Assembly: GCF_039545035.1 (NCBI RefSeq)
Contig: NZ_BAABRO010000020.1
Location: 1-64,000 of the forward strand
DNA: 64,000 nucleotides
Reading direction: 5' to 3'
Source: Novipirellula caenicola
Lineage (GTDB): Bacteria; Planctomycetota; Planctomycetia; Pirellulales; Pirellulaceae
The stretch's first letter is position 1, and each line of letters begins with the position of its first letter. The translations under genes and the position numbers were made by a program. Below, piece after piece: positions 18,125 through 32,092 of the stretch. The notes under the pieces were generated by a model. It saw nothing but the letters and a program-made list of their open reading frames with translations. It did no database searches and was not told where the DNA came from.

Positions 18125-18311
18125 GACATTTTGCTGCGTGAGGTGAAAAAGTGGCGAAATTCAGCCGCATCCGCACAAACGAAGTTGGCTCGATCACCCC
18201 TGGTACCAAATTGACCGCTCTCATTGAATGCGAAAACGCAAAACCAATGAAGGTGAGGGCAATCCAGCGAGAGGTGGTTGTGCCAAAACCGCACAGTTGG
18301 CTTCGAATTCA

Positions 18312-19517
18312 CTAACGTGTATCCCAGCGATCCGCATACAACCGTGCAATGCAGGCGAGAATGATCGTCATCCCGAGCAAGACGGTCACTTCCAACCGCA
18401 GTGAGGTGACGGGCAAATCGTACCAGAATACTTTTTGGTATCCATCAAGCGCCCAGGCGTTGAATGTCAGTTTCCCCCACTGCTGCATTTCTTGGCTCAT
18501 CACGTAACGCGGCACCATACTGCCACCGAGTGCCGACATGGTCAGGATCAGCACGGTCGAAACGGCAGTCAATTGGGTACGAGACCGACAAAATACGGCA
18601 AGACAAATGCCTAGACTCGCCGTGGCGGACGCCGTGCAGAAGGTCATCAATGCAAAACCGCTTCGATGGCCAAACAAATCGACCGAAAACACTTGCTGTG
18701 CCCACAGGAACATCACCGTCAATTGCACGCAACCAAGGCACATGATGTACAGCCATTTGCCAGCCAACAGTTCGCTGACACTCAACTGGCTCGACAGCAA
18801 CCGGTCGAGCGTGCCGGCTTCGTGTTCCTCCAGCAGACTCCCGCCCGCTCCGGTCGCCGAAAACAGCAAGAACATCACTGCGATGCCGGCGGCGTACATT
18901 GCAATTTTGGGATTGTGCTTGCCCGCACCAAACAAATTGTTGGACTCGACGTCGATCAGCGAATCGGCCGCTCCGACGTCCGCAGTGGTTGCCTTCGCCG
19001 ATCTTTCGAGACTCGCCGACGACGACGCAGGGTCAAGCGAATTTGCCGGCGGCGAATCCCGAGTGGCTGCGGCAACGACTTGCGCCAACATCACACGAAT
19101 GATTTGGTCGCCGATCGGATTGCTGCCCTCGCTGAACAGTTTGACTGTCGACTTGGATCGCGATTTCAAATTGGCTTCGATTCCGCGAGGCAGGTACACC
19201 ACGGTCGCGACGTCGTGGTCTCGCAGCACCACGCGGTTGAGTCGCTCGATTGGCCACCGCTTGGTCGTATTCAGCAGCCCCAGATCGATTTGCAGTGCCG
19301 ATTGTTGCTTCAGCAGACTTGCGATCCGTTGGCTGGTCGCGGTCATGTCGTCATCAACGATCGCAACGTTGATTGCGGCATCACCGCTGCTGACGCCCCG
19401 GCTGAAAATCATCGCAAAAATACTGAAGAACAAGATTGGCAACACCAGCACCATCACAAGCTCTTGTTTGTTGTTCCACAACCGCAACAGCGAGATTTGA
19501 AAAATGGTTGCAATCAT
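18312..19517 (-). CDS. ABC-2 type transporter permease
   Basis: A 401-residue membrane protein. One transmembrane helix (residues about 18-38, VLVLPILFFSIFAMIFS) leads to a long extracytoplasmic domain (about 40-210). Five or six C-terminal helices follow, with the EEHEAGTLDRLLSSQLSVSELLAGK coupling motif of ABC-2 permeases. Its start overlaps the stop of the ATPase gene by 4 nt. The pair is an exporter of the YhhJ/DrrB kind. The substrate (drug, lipid or polymer) cannot be told. No membrane-fusion partner gene is adjacent. Confidence 0.85.
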   Translation of the reverse strand: MIATIFQISLLRLWNNKQELVMVLVLPILFFSIFAMIFSRGVSSGDAAINVAIVDDDMTATSQRIASLLKQQSALQIDLGLLNTTKRWPIERLNRVVLRDHDVATVVYLPRGIEANLKSRSKSTVKLFSEGSNPIGDQIIRVMLAQVVAAATRDSPPANSLDPASSSASLERSAKATTADVGAADSLIDVESNNLFGAGKHNPKIAMYAAGIAVMFLLFSATGAGGSLLEEHEAGTLDRLLSSQLSVSELLAGKWLYIMCLGCVQLTVMFLWAQQVFSVDLFGHRSGFALMTFCTASATASLGICLAVFCRSRTQLTAVSTVLILTMSALGGSMVPRYVMSQEMQQWGKLTFNAWALDGYQKVFWYDLPVTSLRLEVTVLLGMTIILACIARLYADRWDTR

Positions 19518-20425
19518 TCTCGCAGTTCCTTGCCCGTTAGATGCAAGAAGACATCCTCAAGCGTCGGCTGCTTTAACACCACTTGGGCCACTTGTAGTTG
19601 ATCACGCTCGAGGCTTGTCAAGATTTCAGCCAATTGAGTGGCAGGGTTCGAAATCTCGCACGTTCCGGTCGTCCCGGACTCGTCCATCGACAAACCATGC
19701 CGTGTTGCATCGACGACATGCGGAAATCGGATCCGCAGCAATTGGCAGTGTCCGACCGTTCTAGCGATCAATTCATCCAACGTGCCCATCCCGATCACCT
19801 TGCCTTGGTCGACGATCGCGATCCGATCACAGCGATATTGAGCTTCGTCCAATTGGTGCGTGGTCAAAAGAATTGCTGTCCCACGGTCACGCAGTTCGTC
19901 AATCATTTCATGGATGCGGCCTCGGCTTTGTGGATCGACTCCCACGGTCGGTTCGTCGAGAAGCAAGATCGCAGGACGATGCAAGACACTGCATGCGATA
20001 TTGAGCCGACGCTGCATCCCACCGGAAAATGTTTTCACAAGATGGTGACGCCGATCGGTAAGGTTCGCCCACTGCAGCGCCTGGTCGACTCGCTGACCAA
20101 GTCGGCGTCGATTCACGGCATGCAGTTTCCCAAACACCATCAAGTTTTGTTGCGCCGTTAAATCGTCATATAGAGCGATGCTTTGCGGAACCACGCCAAG
20201 CGATCGAGTGCGATCGGTTCCCAACGCAAATTTAAATGATCCATTATCCAATCGACTACGGCCGGCCAGACAGCGAATCAAAGTGGTTTTGCCGGCACCA
20301 TTCGGACCAAGCAACCCAAGCAGCTCGCCGGGATAAAGATCGAGCGACAAACCACGCAGCGCACGCGTTTTGCCATGCGACTTTTCCGCAGCTTGGATCG
20401 AAAGGATTGCAGTGAGTGAAGCCAT
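19514..20425 (-). CDS. ABC exporter ATP-binding protein
   Basis: 303 residues. Walker [11 protein letters not shown] (about 37-46), signature [13 protein letters not shown], Walker [14 protein letters not shown] and the switch histidine in [10 protein letters not shown] are all intact. It belongs to the CcmA/DrrA group that pairs with ABC-2 permeases. The C-terminal region (about 225-303) is the extra domain common in this group. It is translationally coupled to the permease gene downstream. The start follows the upstream oxidoreductase gene by 36 bp, so all three may be co-transcribed. Confidence 0.92.
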   Translation of the reverse strand: MASLTAILSIQAAEKSHGKTRALRGLSLDLYPGELLGLLGPNGAGKTTLIRCLAGRSRLDNGSFKFALGTDRTRSLGVVPQSIALYDDLTAQQNLMVFGKLHAVNRRRLGQRVDQALQWANLTDRRHHLVKTFSGGMQRRLNIACSVLHRPAILLLDEPTVGVDPQSRGRIHEMIDELRDRGTAILLTTHQLDEAQYRCDRIAIVDQGKVIGMGTLDELIARTVGHCQLLRIRFPHVVDATRHGLSMDESGTTGTCEISNPATQLAEILTSLERDQLQVAQVVLKQPTLEDVFLHLTGKELRE

Positions 20426-20461
20426 TCAAGCAGGATTCCAAATTGGCATGACGATGCACGC

Positions 20462-21538
20462 TTAATCCAGCAGCGGCAATGTCGCCCGCTGCTGTGCACT
20501 TTGCACCGCCGTGTCGACAATTTGTTGACCGATGCGGCTGATCTCGGGGCTTAGCGGTCCTTCGACTTGACCTCCGCGGGTAATCACATCGACCATGTAC
20601 TGCACCGGATTCTGCTGAGGCGGCGTCAGCACGTCTACCTCGATCGGGTGCGCGGCGGGCTGGTTTTCGGTTTGAAGATTGACGACGCCGGCATAGTCTT
20701 CGCTAGAAATCGTTCCCTGCGTCCCCACGATCACAAAACCGCACTTGGGTTGTGGTTGGTGTGTCCACGGATCCGTAAAGGTTCCCCAGCGAGTTTCAAA
20801 TTTGGACAAACCGGTGCGATAGCGGGCGACAATGATACTGTGCTCGTCCACCTCCAATCCCTCGGGCTGGTCGACGACACAGCTGACTTCGATCGGGCGA
20901 CGGCCGTTCATGAACCACGTCCCCAGCGTTGTTCCGTAGCCGGCATAATCAAGCAGCGACCCACCGCCTTGGTCTCGCTTGTAAAACCAGCTGTTAGGTT
21001 TTTCACGCTCGACGTCGCTGGCGGTTCGCTCGACCTTATCGGCGGCATGCCACAGCGGGCCACGGTTGCCGCCATAGTGATGCACTTCGAGGACCTCGCC
21101 GATCACGCCTTCGTCGATCAACCGCTTGGCGGTGCGATGCGATGGCATCCAAGTCAGTGGCCAATTGATCGCCAACCGGCTTCCCGAAGCCTGTGTGGCC
21201 GCGATCATCCGGTCGGCTTCGGCCAACGACCCGGCAAACGGCTTCTCGACCATAATGTCGCAACCGAACGGAGCGACCTTTTCGACCCACTCGCCATGCT
21301 GCGACGCCGCCGGGCAAAGGATCACCAGATCGGGTTTGGTTTGCTGAAGACACGCCACGTGATCCGTAAAAATGCGGTCCTCAGGAACCTGAAATGATTT
21401 TGCCGCAGCAGTCATTCGCTGAGGATCATTGTCGCACAGCCCAACGATCTCGGCGTCGGGGTGTTCGTGCACCATTCGCAACAAATCCCCCATATGAAAA
21501 TGATCAAAATTGATACCCGCGATTTTGAATCGAGCCAT
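20462..21538 (-). CDS. Gfo/Idh/MocA family NAD(P)-dependent oxidoreductase
   Basis: 358 residues from MARFKIAGINFDHFHMGDL; a frame to 21559 adds seven residues. The N-terminal Rossmann domain has the nucleotide loop in AGINFDH and AEIVGLCDNDPQR, and EKPFAGSLAEADRM is the conserved EKP motif with the catalytic Lys. The C-terminal domain binds substrate. Such enzymes oxidise or isomerise sugars and cyclitols. Planctomycetes have many copies, often with glycoside hydrolases. It is divergent from the GH2 gene with about 200 bp between them, consistent with joint regulation in carbohydrate use. Confidence 0.88.
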   Translation of the reverse strand: MARFKIAGINFDHFHMGDLLRMVHEHPDAEIVGLCDNDPQRMTAAAKSFQVPEDRIFTDHVACLQQTKPDLVILCPAASQHGEWVEKVAPFGCDIMVEKPFAGSLAEADRMIAATQASGSRLAINWPLTWMPSHRTAKRLIDEGVIGEVLEVHHYGGNRGPLWHAADKVERTASDVEREKPNSWFYKRDQGGGSLLDYAGYGTTLGTWFMNGRRPIEVSCVVDQPEGLEVDEHSIIVARYRTGLSKFETRWGTFTDPWTHQPQPKCGFVIVGTQGTISSEDYAGVVNLQTENQPAAHPIEVDVLTPPQQNPVQYMVDVITRGGQVEGPLSPEISRIGQQIVDTAVQSAQQRATLPLLD

Positions 21539-21694
21539 GTCTGAAAACACTAATTGCAAAGGAGGATAGAAAAACAGGTCTTCGGCAATGACAACCGATT
21601 GTAGCGTTTTGCAGGGTCGTTGATGTGCGAGCCCAGCGCAATTCCGTTAGACTAATTCGATCCCCAAAACATGATGCAGAGTCCACCCCCATGA

Positions 21695-25519
<3,825 letters not shown>

Positions 25520-25650
25520 GTACGCAACGCAGATTTGGCAAAAGCGAACGGGATCGACGATTCGTTCGATCCGCACGGCCAGGACTCGGCTGCAGCCCGG
25601 TATACGGGAAACGGAGAACGTGTCAGCCTACTTTATCGAAGTGAGGGTGA

Positions 25651-26085
25651 TCACCCCTCGTCTTCGTCTTCTTCGTCGTCATCCGAGACATCGACGAACG
25701 CGCCGCTCTCTTCATCTCGCTCGAATGCCGAACCTTCGGGGGCATCGAGCAGCGGGATAATGTCGGGGTCAAAGTTGGCGATTTCGTTGACGTCGTAGAT
25801 ACCGGTATTGTTGGCGTCATCGAGATATTTCTGGGTCTCGGTTCCCGCCAGGAAACGCCACCCGCTGTCCTCTTCGAAATCCGCTTCCTCACGGTACATG
25901 TAGCCCACCGGATTGCCATCGACGGTGATCGCGTCCGTGGCAAAGCAACCTCCAAAGCCCTCAGCGAGGGGTTGGATTTCAGCAGCAGAAAGGGCAAACT
26001 TTTTTTTCACAACGACGGCTTCTATCGAATTGGTGCAATGCGGAGGACGCTCCGTTTCAATTGCACCATGATGGTGCAATTCCAT
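25651..26085 (-). CDS. DUF2185 (Imm33-like) domain protein
   Basis: Up to 144 residues. The segment VVVKKKFALSAAEIQPLAEGFGGCF, then GYMYREEADFEEDSGWRFLAG, YDVNEIANFDPDIIPLLDAP and GSAFERDEE, fits the DUF2185 family, which includes proteins suggested to be immunity proteins. The C-terminus is very acidic. The family usually begins near KKKFALS, so the true start could be GTG at 26010 (118-residue form). An 11-bp perfect palindrome at 26059-26081 would then be an upstream operator instead of coding sequence. No toxin gene is adjacent, so an immunity role is unsupported here. Confidence 0.75.
   Translation of the reverse strand: MELHHHGAIETERPPHCTNSIEAVVVKKKFALSAAEIQPLAEGFGGCFATDAITVDGNPVGYMYREEADFEEDSGWRFLAGTETQKYLDDANNTGIYDVNEIANFDPDIIPLLDAPEGSAFERDEESGAFVDVSDDDEEDEDEG
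26028..26081 (-). promoter_or_regulatory. Palindrome with an extra half-site near the DUF2185 start
   Basis: AATTGCACCAT, one base, then ATGGTGCAATT form a perfect 23-bp palindrome at 26059-26081. A further half-site (TTGGTGCAAT) lies about 30 bp away, near 26031-26040. Two or three TTGCACC half-sites look like a dimeric repressor operator. The site overlaps the 5' end of the longest DUF2185 frame. Confidence 0.45.
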
Positions 26086-26157
26086 TGTTCATTGTAGCGA
26101 ACTGGCGACCGGGGCCAAGTTTGGGTAGAGGCAACGTTGACGGGCCGCCGATTCCGG

Positions 26158-27189
26158 CTATTTGTAGGCCACGGCCGCACTGGACGGCCCTGCCAAGTGG
26201 ATCACGTCAAAGCGTTGAAAACCGACTTGTCCACACCATTGACGGAAATCGGCTCCGGAATAGTCAAACGCGTCACCGAACTCGATCAACATGTTCAATG
26301 ACATCAAAAGCCCATGAACATTTTCTCGACGGGCATCATCGATCAGGGCTTCGATGGCAATCAACGCTCCCCCAACGGGCAATGCGTCATAAGCGGCCTG
26401 GATCAACTGCATTTTCTTGTCGAGATTCCAGTCGTGCAGGATCATGCCCATCGTGATCACGTCGGCACGTGGCAATGGATCGGCAAAGAAATCCCCGGCG
26501 GCCGTGTCGATCCGTTCGCTCAACCCAGACGCAGCAATATGTTTTTGAGCGATCGGCTGGACCGCTGGCAAATCAAAACTAGTGCACTTCAGGTGCGAGT
26601 GTCTTTTGGCGACTTCGATGCACAATAGCCCGCTGGCGCCTCCAACGTCACACAGCGTTTGGTAGCCCGAGAAATCAAATTTGTCCGCCAACGCCTCAAA
26701 GTTGATCCGCGACAATCCTGTCATCGCACCGATGAACTGCTCCAATCGCGGCAAGTCCGAGTAGAGTTCCTCGAACATCCCCTTCTGCCCATGCTTGATT
26801 TCGTTCTGCGGTTTGCCGGTGCGTAACGCTTCAGGTAGATCGTTCCAAAATTTGAACAACCTGGCATTCAGCATGACGAGAATGCCGCCGATGTAACGCG
26901 GACTTGCTTCGTCGAGAAACAACGCCGCTTCAGGCGTGTTGAAGTACAAGGATGTCGGGCCGTCGCCATCGCGGCCAAGAAACTTCATCGCCACCAAGGC
27001 GTCAAAAAAGTCGGCGATCCCACGCGGGTGCAGCCCCAATTCCGCACCAAGTTCGGCGCCGCTCACATGCCGGTCGCCAAGCTTGGTGAACACTCCAAAC
27101 TCGACTGCAGTCAGCAGTACTTTGGAATGCCAAAAGCCAAACGCGGTCTGCAAGATCGCGGACGGATCCGCAGGGTGATTGGTAGTCAT
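26158..27189 (-). CDS. SAM-dependent O-methyltransferase (acetylserotonin / hydroxyneurosporene type)
   Basis: 343 residues from MTTNHPADPSAILQTAFGFW, preceded by a GGGGGAA Shine-Dalgarno; the frame extends to 27288 without similarity. The N-terminal winged-helix dimerisation domain (KVLLTAVEFGVFTKLGDR; HPRGIADFFDALVAM) precedes the methyltransferase domain with LCDVGGASGLLCIEVAKR as SAM motif I. GMILHDWNLDKK contains the catalytic-type His, followed by LIAIEALIDDARREN. Related enzymes methylate carotenoids, polyketides or phenolics. No biosynthetic gene is adjacent, so the substrate is unknown. Confidence 0.88.
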   Translation of the reverse strand: MTTNHPADPSAILQTAFGFWHSKVLLTAVEFGVFTKLGDRHVSGAELGAELGLHPRGIADFFDALVAMKFLGRDGDGPTSLYFNTPEAALFLDEASPRYIGGILVMLNARLFKFWNDLPEALRTGKPQNEIKHGQKGMFEELYSDLPRLEQFIGAMTGLSRINFEALADKFDFSGYQTLCDVGGASGLLCIEVAKRHSHLKCTSFDLPAVQPIAQKHIAASGLSERIDTAAGDFFADPLPRADVITMGMILHDWNLDKKMQLIQAAYDALPVGGALIAIEALIDDARRENVHGLLMSLNMLIEFGDAFDYSGADFRQWCGQVGFQRFDVIHLAGPSSAAVAYK

Positions 27190-27375
27190 AAACGCGTTCC
27201 CCCGTAACAGACGTTTGTTTGCGGAAATGGCGGAACGCAACCCAAAGCGGCGGTCTAGCGTGGCGGCGAAAACACCCACCACCGCCACCTCTCGCAGTCA
27301 AAACCGCAGACGACGCTCGAGGTGATCCACTTCAACAAGCGATCCCGGTCAAAACGTGGATCGACTCTATCTCGA

Positions 27376-29220
27376 TTACGACTCGTCGGCGTTCTCGGAC
27401 TCCGCTTGTGAATCGGATTCGTCCGCCGTCTCGACCTCGGTCACTTCCGCTTCTTCGGTCTCCGCCTTTTCAGCGTCAGGGGCGTCGTCGTCTTGCGATA
27501 CCTCTTCGGTCTTGTCATCGCCGGACGTCTCTGCCTCGCTTTCGTCTTCCTTCTTCATCTCGGCCGCTTCGTCCTCCTCAGCAGCCTTTTCCTCAGCAGC
27601 CTTTTCCTCAGCAGCCTTTTCCTCAGCAGCTTTCTCTTCGGCGGCCTTCTTTTCAGCTGCTTTCTTTTCCTCGGCAGCCTTCATTTCTTCGGCAGCCTGA
27701 CGCTCTCGTTCGCGTTCTTCGGCTTCCAATTCCTTCTTGCGTTGCTCGGCCTTCTCTTTCTGAGTCAGACGAATGTCCTCGTAGACTTCGGAGCTGACTT
27801 CGCGTCCACCGGCCATCATTTCAACAAACGCATTGAGCGGGAAATCCTCTGGCAATTCTTCGCTATCGATCGCAACTGAGTAACGTCGAACCGACTGCAT
27901 CAGATCCTCGGCCGAATCGTCGATCGTCAGAATCGGATAGTCGTCAAAGATTTCGGCCCAGATCGCAAACGCTTGCTCATACAGATCGATCGCCTTGTCC
28001 AGCTCGGCGGCTTCGTTGGCCTTTTCGGCTTCATAGATCAAGCGACGCGCGGTGACGGTTCGCTCTTCTTGCTCGGCCAACGACAACGTATCCCAGTAAG
28101 GATAATTGATCTGTTTACGGTAACCATCGGTCTTGTTGCGACGTTGCTCGAGGTCGGCAATCTCGCCAGCCAATTCGATCGCTTGCAATCGCACTTTCGG
28201 ATCGGCTCGTTTCGCCAACGTCATGAAATCGGAATGTTCGTTCGCTCCGGCCGCCGCGTCGCCGACCGTCTTTTTGAACTCTTCGATCCGCAGTGCTTTT
28301 AGCCGAACGAGCTCATCCAGCTGGCCCAATTTGATCGTAAAGGGCGAAGTCGTAGGAACACTTCGCTCGCCGAATCGGCGCCAACCTTCGGATGCCAACT
28401 GCCATGCGTTTTGGGCACGGTCATCCAACACGCCTTCTTCTTCGATCGCTTCGGCGTGCTTGATCCGCCACTTCGGACCGGTTTCAAAGAAGTTCAGCGG
28501 GGTTTGGCGACGAATTTTCACGCCCGAATCGACGATGTCATATCCGTGCATCAACCACAATCGTCCGACCAACCAATTGTCAGGTTTAAAGTAGGGACCT
28601 CGCGCCTCGGGGCTGTCCACGGCGATCCCTTGTTTCATCAACGATTCGTGCAGCACTTCGTCTTCGGAGAACAGTTTTCGGAACTGAGTCTTCTCGTCGG
28701 ACATCCCCATTTTGTTGCCATAGAACCATCCGGTGTACCAGACCAAACGGGGTGCGTTACGGTTTTGGCGAACCCCTTTGGACAAGAACTCCGTCCCCTC
28801 ACGCACCATTTCGTAGCGTTGGCGATAATCGTCGAACTCGGTCGAAACGTTGTAGGCAAGGTTGTGAGCCTGATGCTCCCAAACTTTGTCAAAGTGAGGC
28901 TGCAGCAGTGCGATGTTGTTGAGGGTCGCCTTCAGACGGTCCCATTCGTGCAGCACCTTGTAATGATGCGCCTTATTCCACAACAGCGTTGCCGCCACTC
29001 CGCGAAGTCCCAACGAAGCCAGTTTCATCGTTTCACTGGCCGGACTGATTTCGCCAAGGTCGCTTTCGGCGATATTAAACTTATCCCGCATCTCGGTTAG
29101 CTGACCGCCGGTATCCCCGCTGCCACCGCTCGGTTGACCAAGCATGTACAAGGGGACCACCATGGCCAACAGGATGACGAGGTAGATAAGTTTGCGACTG
29201 AGGACAGTAGTTCGGTTCAT
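27376..29220 (-). CDS. Membrane-anchored helical protein with an acidic coiled-coil tail, coupled to an ABC exporter
   Basis: 614 residues. One N-terminal transmembrane helix (about 11-28) anchors a long, mainly helical domain (about 40-460). TPR-like pairs appear there, such as AAELDKAIDLYEQAFAIWAEIFDDYP. Residues about 480-560 are a charged coiled coil with five-residue EEKAA repeats, and the last 50 residues are almost all acidic. I do not recognise a named family. The gene overlaps the ABC permease stop by 4 nt and is third in a three-gene cluster, so it likely works with that transporter on the outer side of the membrane. Confidence 0.75.
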   Translation of the reverse strand: MNRTTVLSRKLIYLVILLAMVVPLYMLGQPSGGSGDTGGQLTEMRDKFNIAESDLGEISPASETMKLASLGLRGVAATLLWNKAHHYKVLHEWDRLKATLNNIALLQPHFDKVWEHQAHNLAYNVSTEFDDYRQRYEMVREGTEFLSKGVRQNRNAPRLVWYTGWFYGNKMGMSDEKTQFRKLFSEDEVLHESLMKQGIAVDSPEARGPYFKPDNWLVGRLWLMHGYDIVDSGVKIRRQTPLNFFETGPKWRIKHAEAIEEEGVLDDRAQNAWQLASEGWRRFGERSVPTTSPFTIKLGQLDELVRLKALRIEEFKKTVGDAAAGANEHSDFMTLAKRADPKVRLQAIELAGEIADLEQRRNKTDGYRKQINYPYWDTLSLAEQEERTVTARRLIYEAEKANEAAELDKAIDLYEQAFAIWAEIFDDYPILTIDDSAEDLMQSVRRYSVAIDSEELPEDFPLNAFVEMMAGGREVSSEVYEDIRLTQKEKAEQRKKELEAEERERERQAAEEMKAAEEKKAAEKKAAEEKAAEEKAAEEKAAEEKAAEEDEAAEMKKEDESEAETSGDDKTEEVSQDDDAPDAEKAETEEAEVTEVETADESDSQAESENADES

Positions 29221-31112
29221 GCCGCGATCTCACGCGATTTCAAGAAGAAGTAACTGACAACAAATGCCAAAATGCAATAGCCAAGCGTTGCGGCGGCATG
29301 GCGTGCCAACAACGCACCAAAGATATCGAAACCGCTAGCGGCATACTCCGCCGTACTGACCATCTTGGGCAAGTTCGGCAGTGCGGTCGCGATTGCGTCA
29401 AGCGTATAGACAATTCCCGCATCAACCGCTTTGATCACTTTGCCGGCCAACGCATCGACGTCCAACTGAGTCGTCATCGCATCCTGTTTCAAAATACGAA
29501 CAACCGATTCAATCGGTCCTCCACCTCGTTCGATTCCCGAATCGATGTAGTAGCGGGTGTCGTAAACCTGTTCGGCCGAGAACCCGAGCAACACGCACAC
29601 GGCGGTCGCCACCATCGCCACAGGACCACTGAGGAACGTACTGAACATCACCCCAAAGGCAATGATCATCGTCATCTGCAACCAGATCGAAATGTAAGCC
29701 TTGGTCAAGTTCCAACCAAAACTGTTCTCACCGGGACGCAAGTAGACGCCGCTCTTGGTCACCCCAAGGTATTGGCTGCGGTCCAAACAGCGAATTTGCA
29801 CCAACATCTGACCGTTTTCGTCCACCAAATCGTCGAACACATTCAGCATTCGCGTTTCGTTACCGTCGGTGCCTTCGATATTGAGTGGCAACAATTTTTC
29901 GTCGACGGTGTATTCGTCAACGATGAAGGTGATCGGGTTACTGCTGATCGCTTGATCGGGATGCTTCATCGTGATCGAACCACGAATCCCGGTCACGATA
30001 TCGCCCTTGAACGAACGGTAAGCTCGAATCGACATGTCCAGCGGCAATCCGTCGGGATAACGCTCGGGCGTGACATCGGAAAAGGTGAATTCGGCCACAC
30101 CAAGCGTTCCGCCTTCGATGTAACCATGTTCGGCGCGACGAGGCCCTTGGGTCACGCCGACCAATCGCGCGATCCCGGCACTTCCGTAACCCTCTTGGAC
30201 CTTTTCGTTACCGACGTCGATCCCGGCGTCCTTTTTGTCGCCTTGGCGATCATAGAACTGGACTTCACCGTAGGATGGAATCCGAGCACGCAGGGCGCCG
30301 GTCGCCGGACCGATTGTGAACGAGCCATCTTCGGCTTGCGTGACCACGTGGCGGTGTCCACGAACCATGTCGGTAAGCCCCAGGCCTCCGGAATCAGGGT
30401 CAATCGAAAACGTGTGCTTATGGCCACGAATGTAATCGGTTTCGCCTTCGAGTCGGCCATTGCTGAGTTCACGCACATCGGTCACTTCGAGGTGCGTGTG
30501 ACGCAAACCACGCGTGACGAACAAGTAGCTCGCCAATCCCATCGGAACCATCATCATGGTTCCCACGGCAACAAAGCCGAGCATCCGGCCGAGTACGATT
30601 TCGGTGGGACGCACCGGTTTGGTGACGATCGTATAGATCGTTTTACTCTTGATATCCGCTGGCAGCGAAAACGCACTGATGAACAACGCCAAGGCGAGGA
30701 TCAGATAGTTCGTGGCGGTCAAAACAAAGCTGATGTACAGCCGCGCAGGATCATCGCTTTCGGGGTTCAAATACCATCCGGCTAATAGCAAGCCAACGAC
30801 GAACAAGCCGACGACGAACAAGACTTTTCGACGAATCGCCTCTTTGAACGCCAACCGGGCCAGCGCCATCACGCGGCGTGCCGACGTGCCGGGCAAGTCG
30901 AAACGAATCAGGTCGCGAACCGTGCGGGCAACCGCGTAAAAACCTTCGCTCGGTCCATAGCGGGCAGCCGAGACCATGTATCCAATGATCAATCCCAACA
31001 CAATCGCGAGCACGAACAGCACGATGCCTTGCAGCAACGCACTTTCGAGAAACGCATTGGGACGGACAAGCCATTCATAAAATGACCAGAAATCCTCAGG
31101 TTGTAGCGTCAT
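29217..31112 (-). CDS. ABC-2 permease with a large extracytoplasmic domain carrying three HxH motifs
   Basis: 631 residues. Hydrophobic segments lie at about 28-50, 97-113, 127-148 and 176-199, and further ones at about 472-512 and near the C-terminus (595-627). The [28 protein letters not shown] loop is the ABC-2 coupling region, as in NosY-type permeases. Residues 201-470 form a hydrophilic loop domain. It contains H205-T-H207, H231-K-H233 and H253-R-H255, the last two in repeated RGHxH contexts. Such pairs suggest metal or substrate binding. The gene is coupled by 4-nt overlaps to the ATPase upstream and the anchored helical protein downstream. Confidence 0.8.
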   Translation of the reverse strand: MTLQPEDFWSFYEWLVRPNAFLESALLQGIVLFVLAIVLGLIIGYMVSAARYGPSEGFYAVARTVRDLIRFDLPGTSARRVMALARLAFKEAIRRKVLFVVGLFVVGLLLAGWYLNPESDDPARLYISFVLTATNYLILALALFISAFSLPADIKSKTIYTIVTKPVRPTEIVLGRMLGFVAVGTMMMVPMGLASYLFVTRGLRHTHLEVTDVRELSNGRLEGETDYIRGHKHTFSIDPDSGGLGLTDMVRGHRHVVTQAEDGSFTIGPATGALRARIPSYGEVQFYDRQGDKKDAGIDVGNEKVQEGYGSAGIARLVGVTQGPRRAEHGYIEGGTLGVAEFTFSDVTPERYPDGLPLDMSIRAYRSFKGDIVTGIRGSITMKHPDQAISSNPITFIVDEYTVDEKLLPLNIEGTDGNETRMLNVFDDLVDENGQMLVQIRCLDRSQYLGVTKSGVYLRPGENSFGWNLTKAYISIWLQMTMIIAFGVMFSTFLSGPVAMVATAVCVLLGFSAEQVYDTRYYIDSGIERGGGPIESVVRILKQDAMTTQLDVDALAGKVIKAVDAGIVYTLDAIATALPNLPKMVSTAEYAASGFDIFGALLARHAAATLGYCILAFVVSYFFLKSREIAA

Positions 31113-32092
31113 TGACCGGCTTCCTCCGTCACATCACTTTCGCTCGTCACCCGACGTGCTCCGGGGCGATTTTCACTTTCACGAACGATGTTCAAGAACA
31201 GGTCTTCCATCGTTGTCGTTGGGTTGTCGATCGATTCGACCGTTCCGCCGTGCCGTTTGATCACATCGGCGATCTCGGACTTGGCCGCATCGCTTAACCC
31301 ACGTGCGTGAACCTCGGTGATGTCTTGGACCTTCAACAGATCCGAAACACGGCCAAGTTCCTTCAGTTCGCCTTGATGCAGAATCGCAACCCGGTCACAA
31401 ACGTCTTGCACGTCGGCCAATTGGTGGCTGCACAGCAGAACCGTCTTGCCTTGGTCACGCAGCGCGAGGATCAAATCCTTCATCTCGCGAGTTCCGATCG
31501 GGTCGAGGCCCGTGGTCGGTTCGTCGAGCAAAATCAGGTCGGGATCGTTAATGAGCGCCTGGGCCAACCCGACACGTCGCGTCATCCCTTTACTGTATTC
31601 GCGAAGCTGGCGGTGTTTGGCGCCTTGCAGCCCGACCAGCTTGATCAATTCGTCGACGCGTTTCTTTCGGTCGGCACCGGACATATTGAACAGTCGACCG
31701 TAGAAATCGAGCGTTTCCTCGGCCGTCAAAAATTTGTACAGGTACGATTCTTCGGGCAGGTAGCCGATCCGCTCGTTTTTGCTCGTTTCGGTCGCGTCCT
31801 TGTCAAACACCAGCACACGGCCGCTGGTTGGGAACAGCAACCCGAGGATCAGTTTGATCGTCGTCGATTTGCCGCTACCGTTGGGACCGAGCAGACCGAA
31901 GATTTCGCCGCGGCGGACTTCAATATCGAGCGACTTCAGCGCGTGGACCTTCTTTCGGCCCCAAAAGTCGCGATAGATCTTGCTCAGGTTTCGGGTTTCA
32001 ATGACCACCCCCGAATCGGTGTCCGCAGAACTATTCGGAGCGGGTTGGCCGGCAGACTCAGCGACCGCAGTAGCATCGGTATCCACGAGCAA
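31109..32092 (-). CDS. ABC transporter ATP-binding protein (NosF/CcmA type)
   Basis: 327 residues. Walker [11 protein letters not shown], signature [15 protein letters not shown], Walker [14 protein letters not shown] and switch His in [10 protein letters not shown] are intact. The N-terminus has about 30 extra residues before the [11 protein letters not shown] start of the fold. The C-terminal extension (about 250-327) ends in a hydrophilic tail. It is the first gene of the three-gene exporter cluster, and its stop overlaps the permease start. It energises the permease at 29217-31112. Confidence 0.93.
   Translation of the reverse strand: MLVDTDATAVAESAGQPAPNSSADTDSGVVIETRNLSKIYRDFWGRKKVHALKSLDIEVRRGEIFGLLGPNGSGKSTTIKLILGLLFPTSGRVLVFDKDATETSKNERIGYLPEESYLYKFLTAEETLDFYGRLFNMSGADRKKRVDELIKLVGLQGAKHRQLREYSKGMTRRVGLAQALINDPDLILLDEPTTGLDPIGTREMKDLILALRDQGKTVLLCSHQLADVQDVCDRVAILHQGELKELGRVSDLLKVQDITEVHARGLSDAAKSEIADVIKRHGGTVESIDNPTTTMEDLFLNIVRESENRPGARRVTSESDVTEEAGQ

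Noticed and set aside
18538-19601. Overlapping plus-strand frames opposite the ABC-2 permease
   Set aside because: Shadow frames of a coding region with membrane segments and a coupled ATPase.
25651-26085. Toxin-immunity pair involving the DUF2185 protein
   Set aside because: No toxin-like gene adjoins; neighbours are a secreted beta-galactosidase and a methyltransferase.
29298-30785. 495-codon open frame antisense to the ABC permease
   Set aside because: His/Arg/Asp-rich composition of a frame shadow, no family similarity, and it lies fully within a well supported gene.
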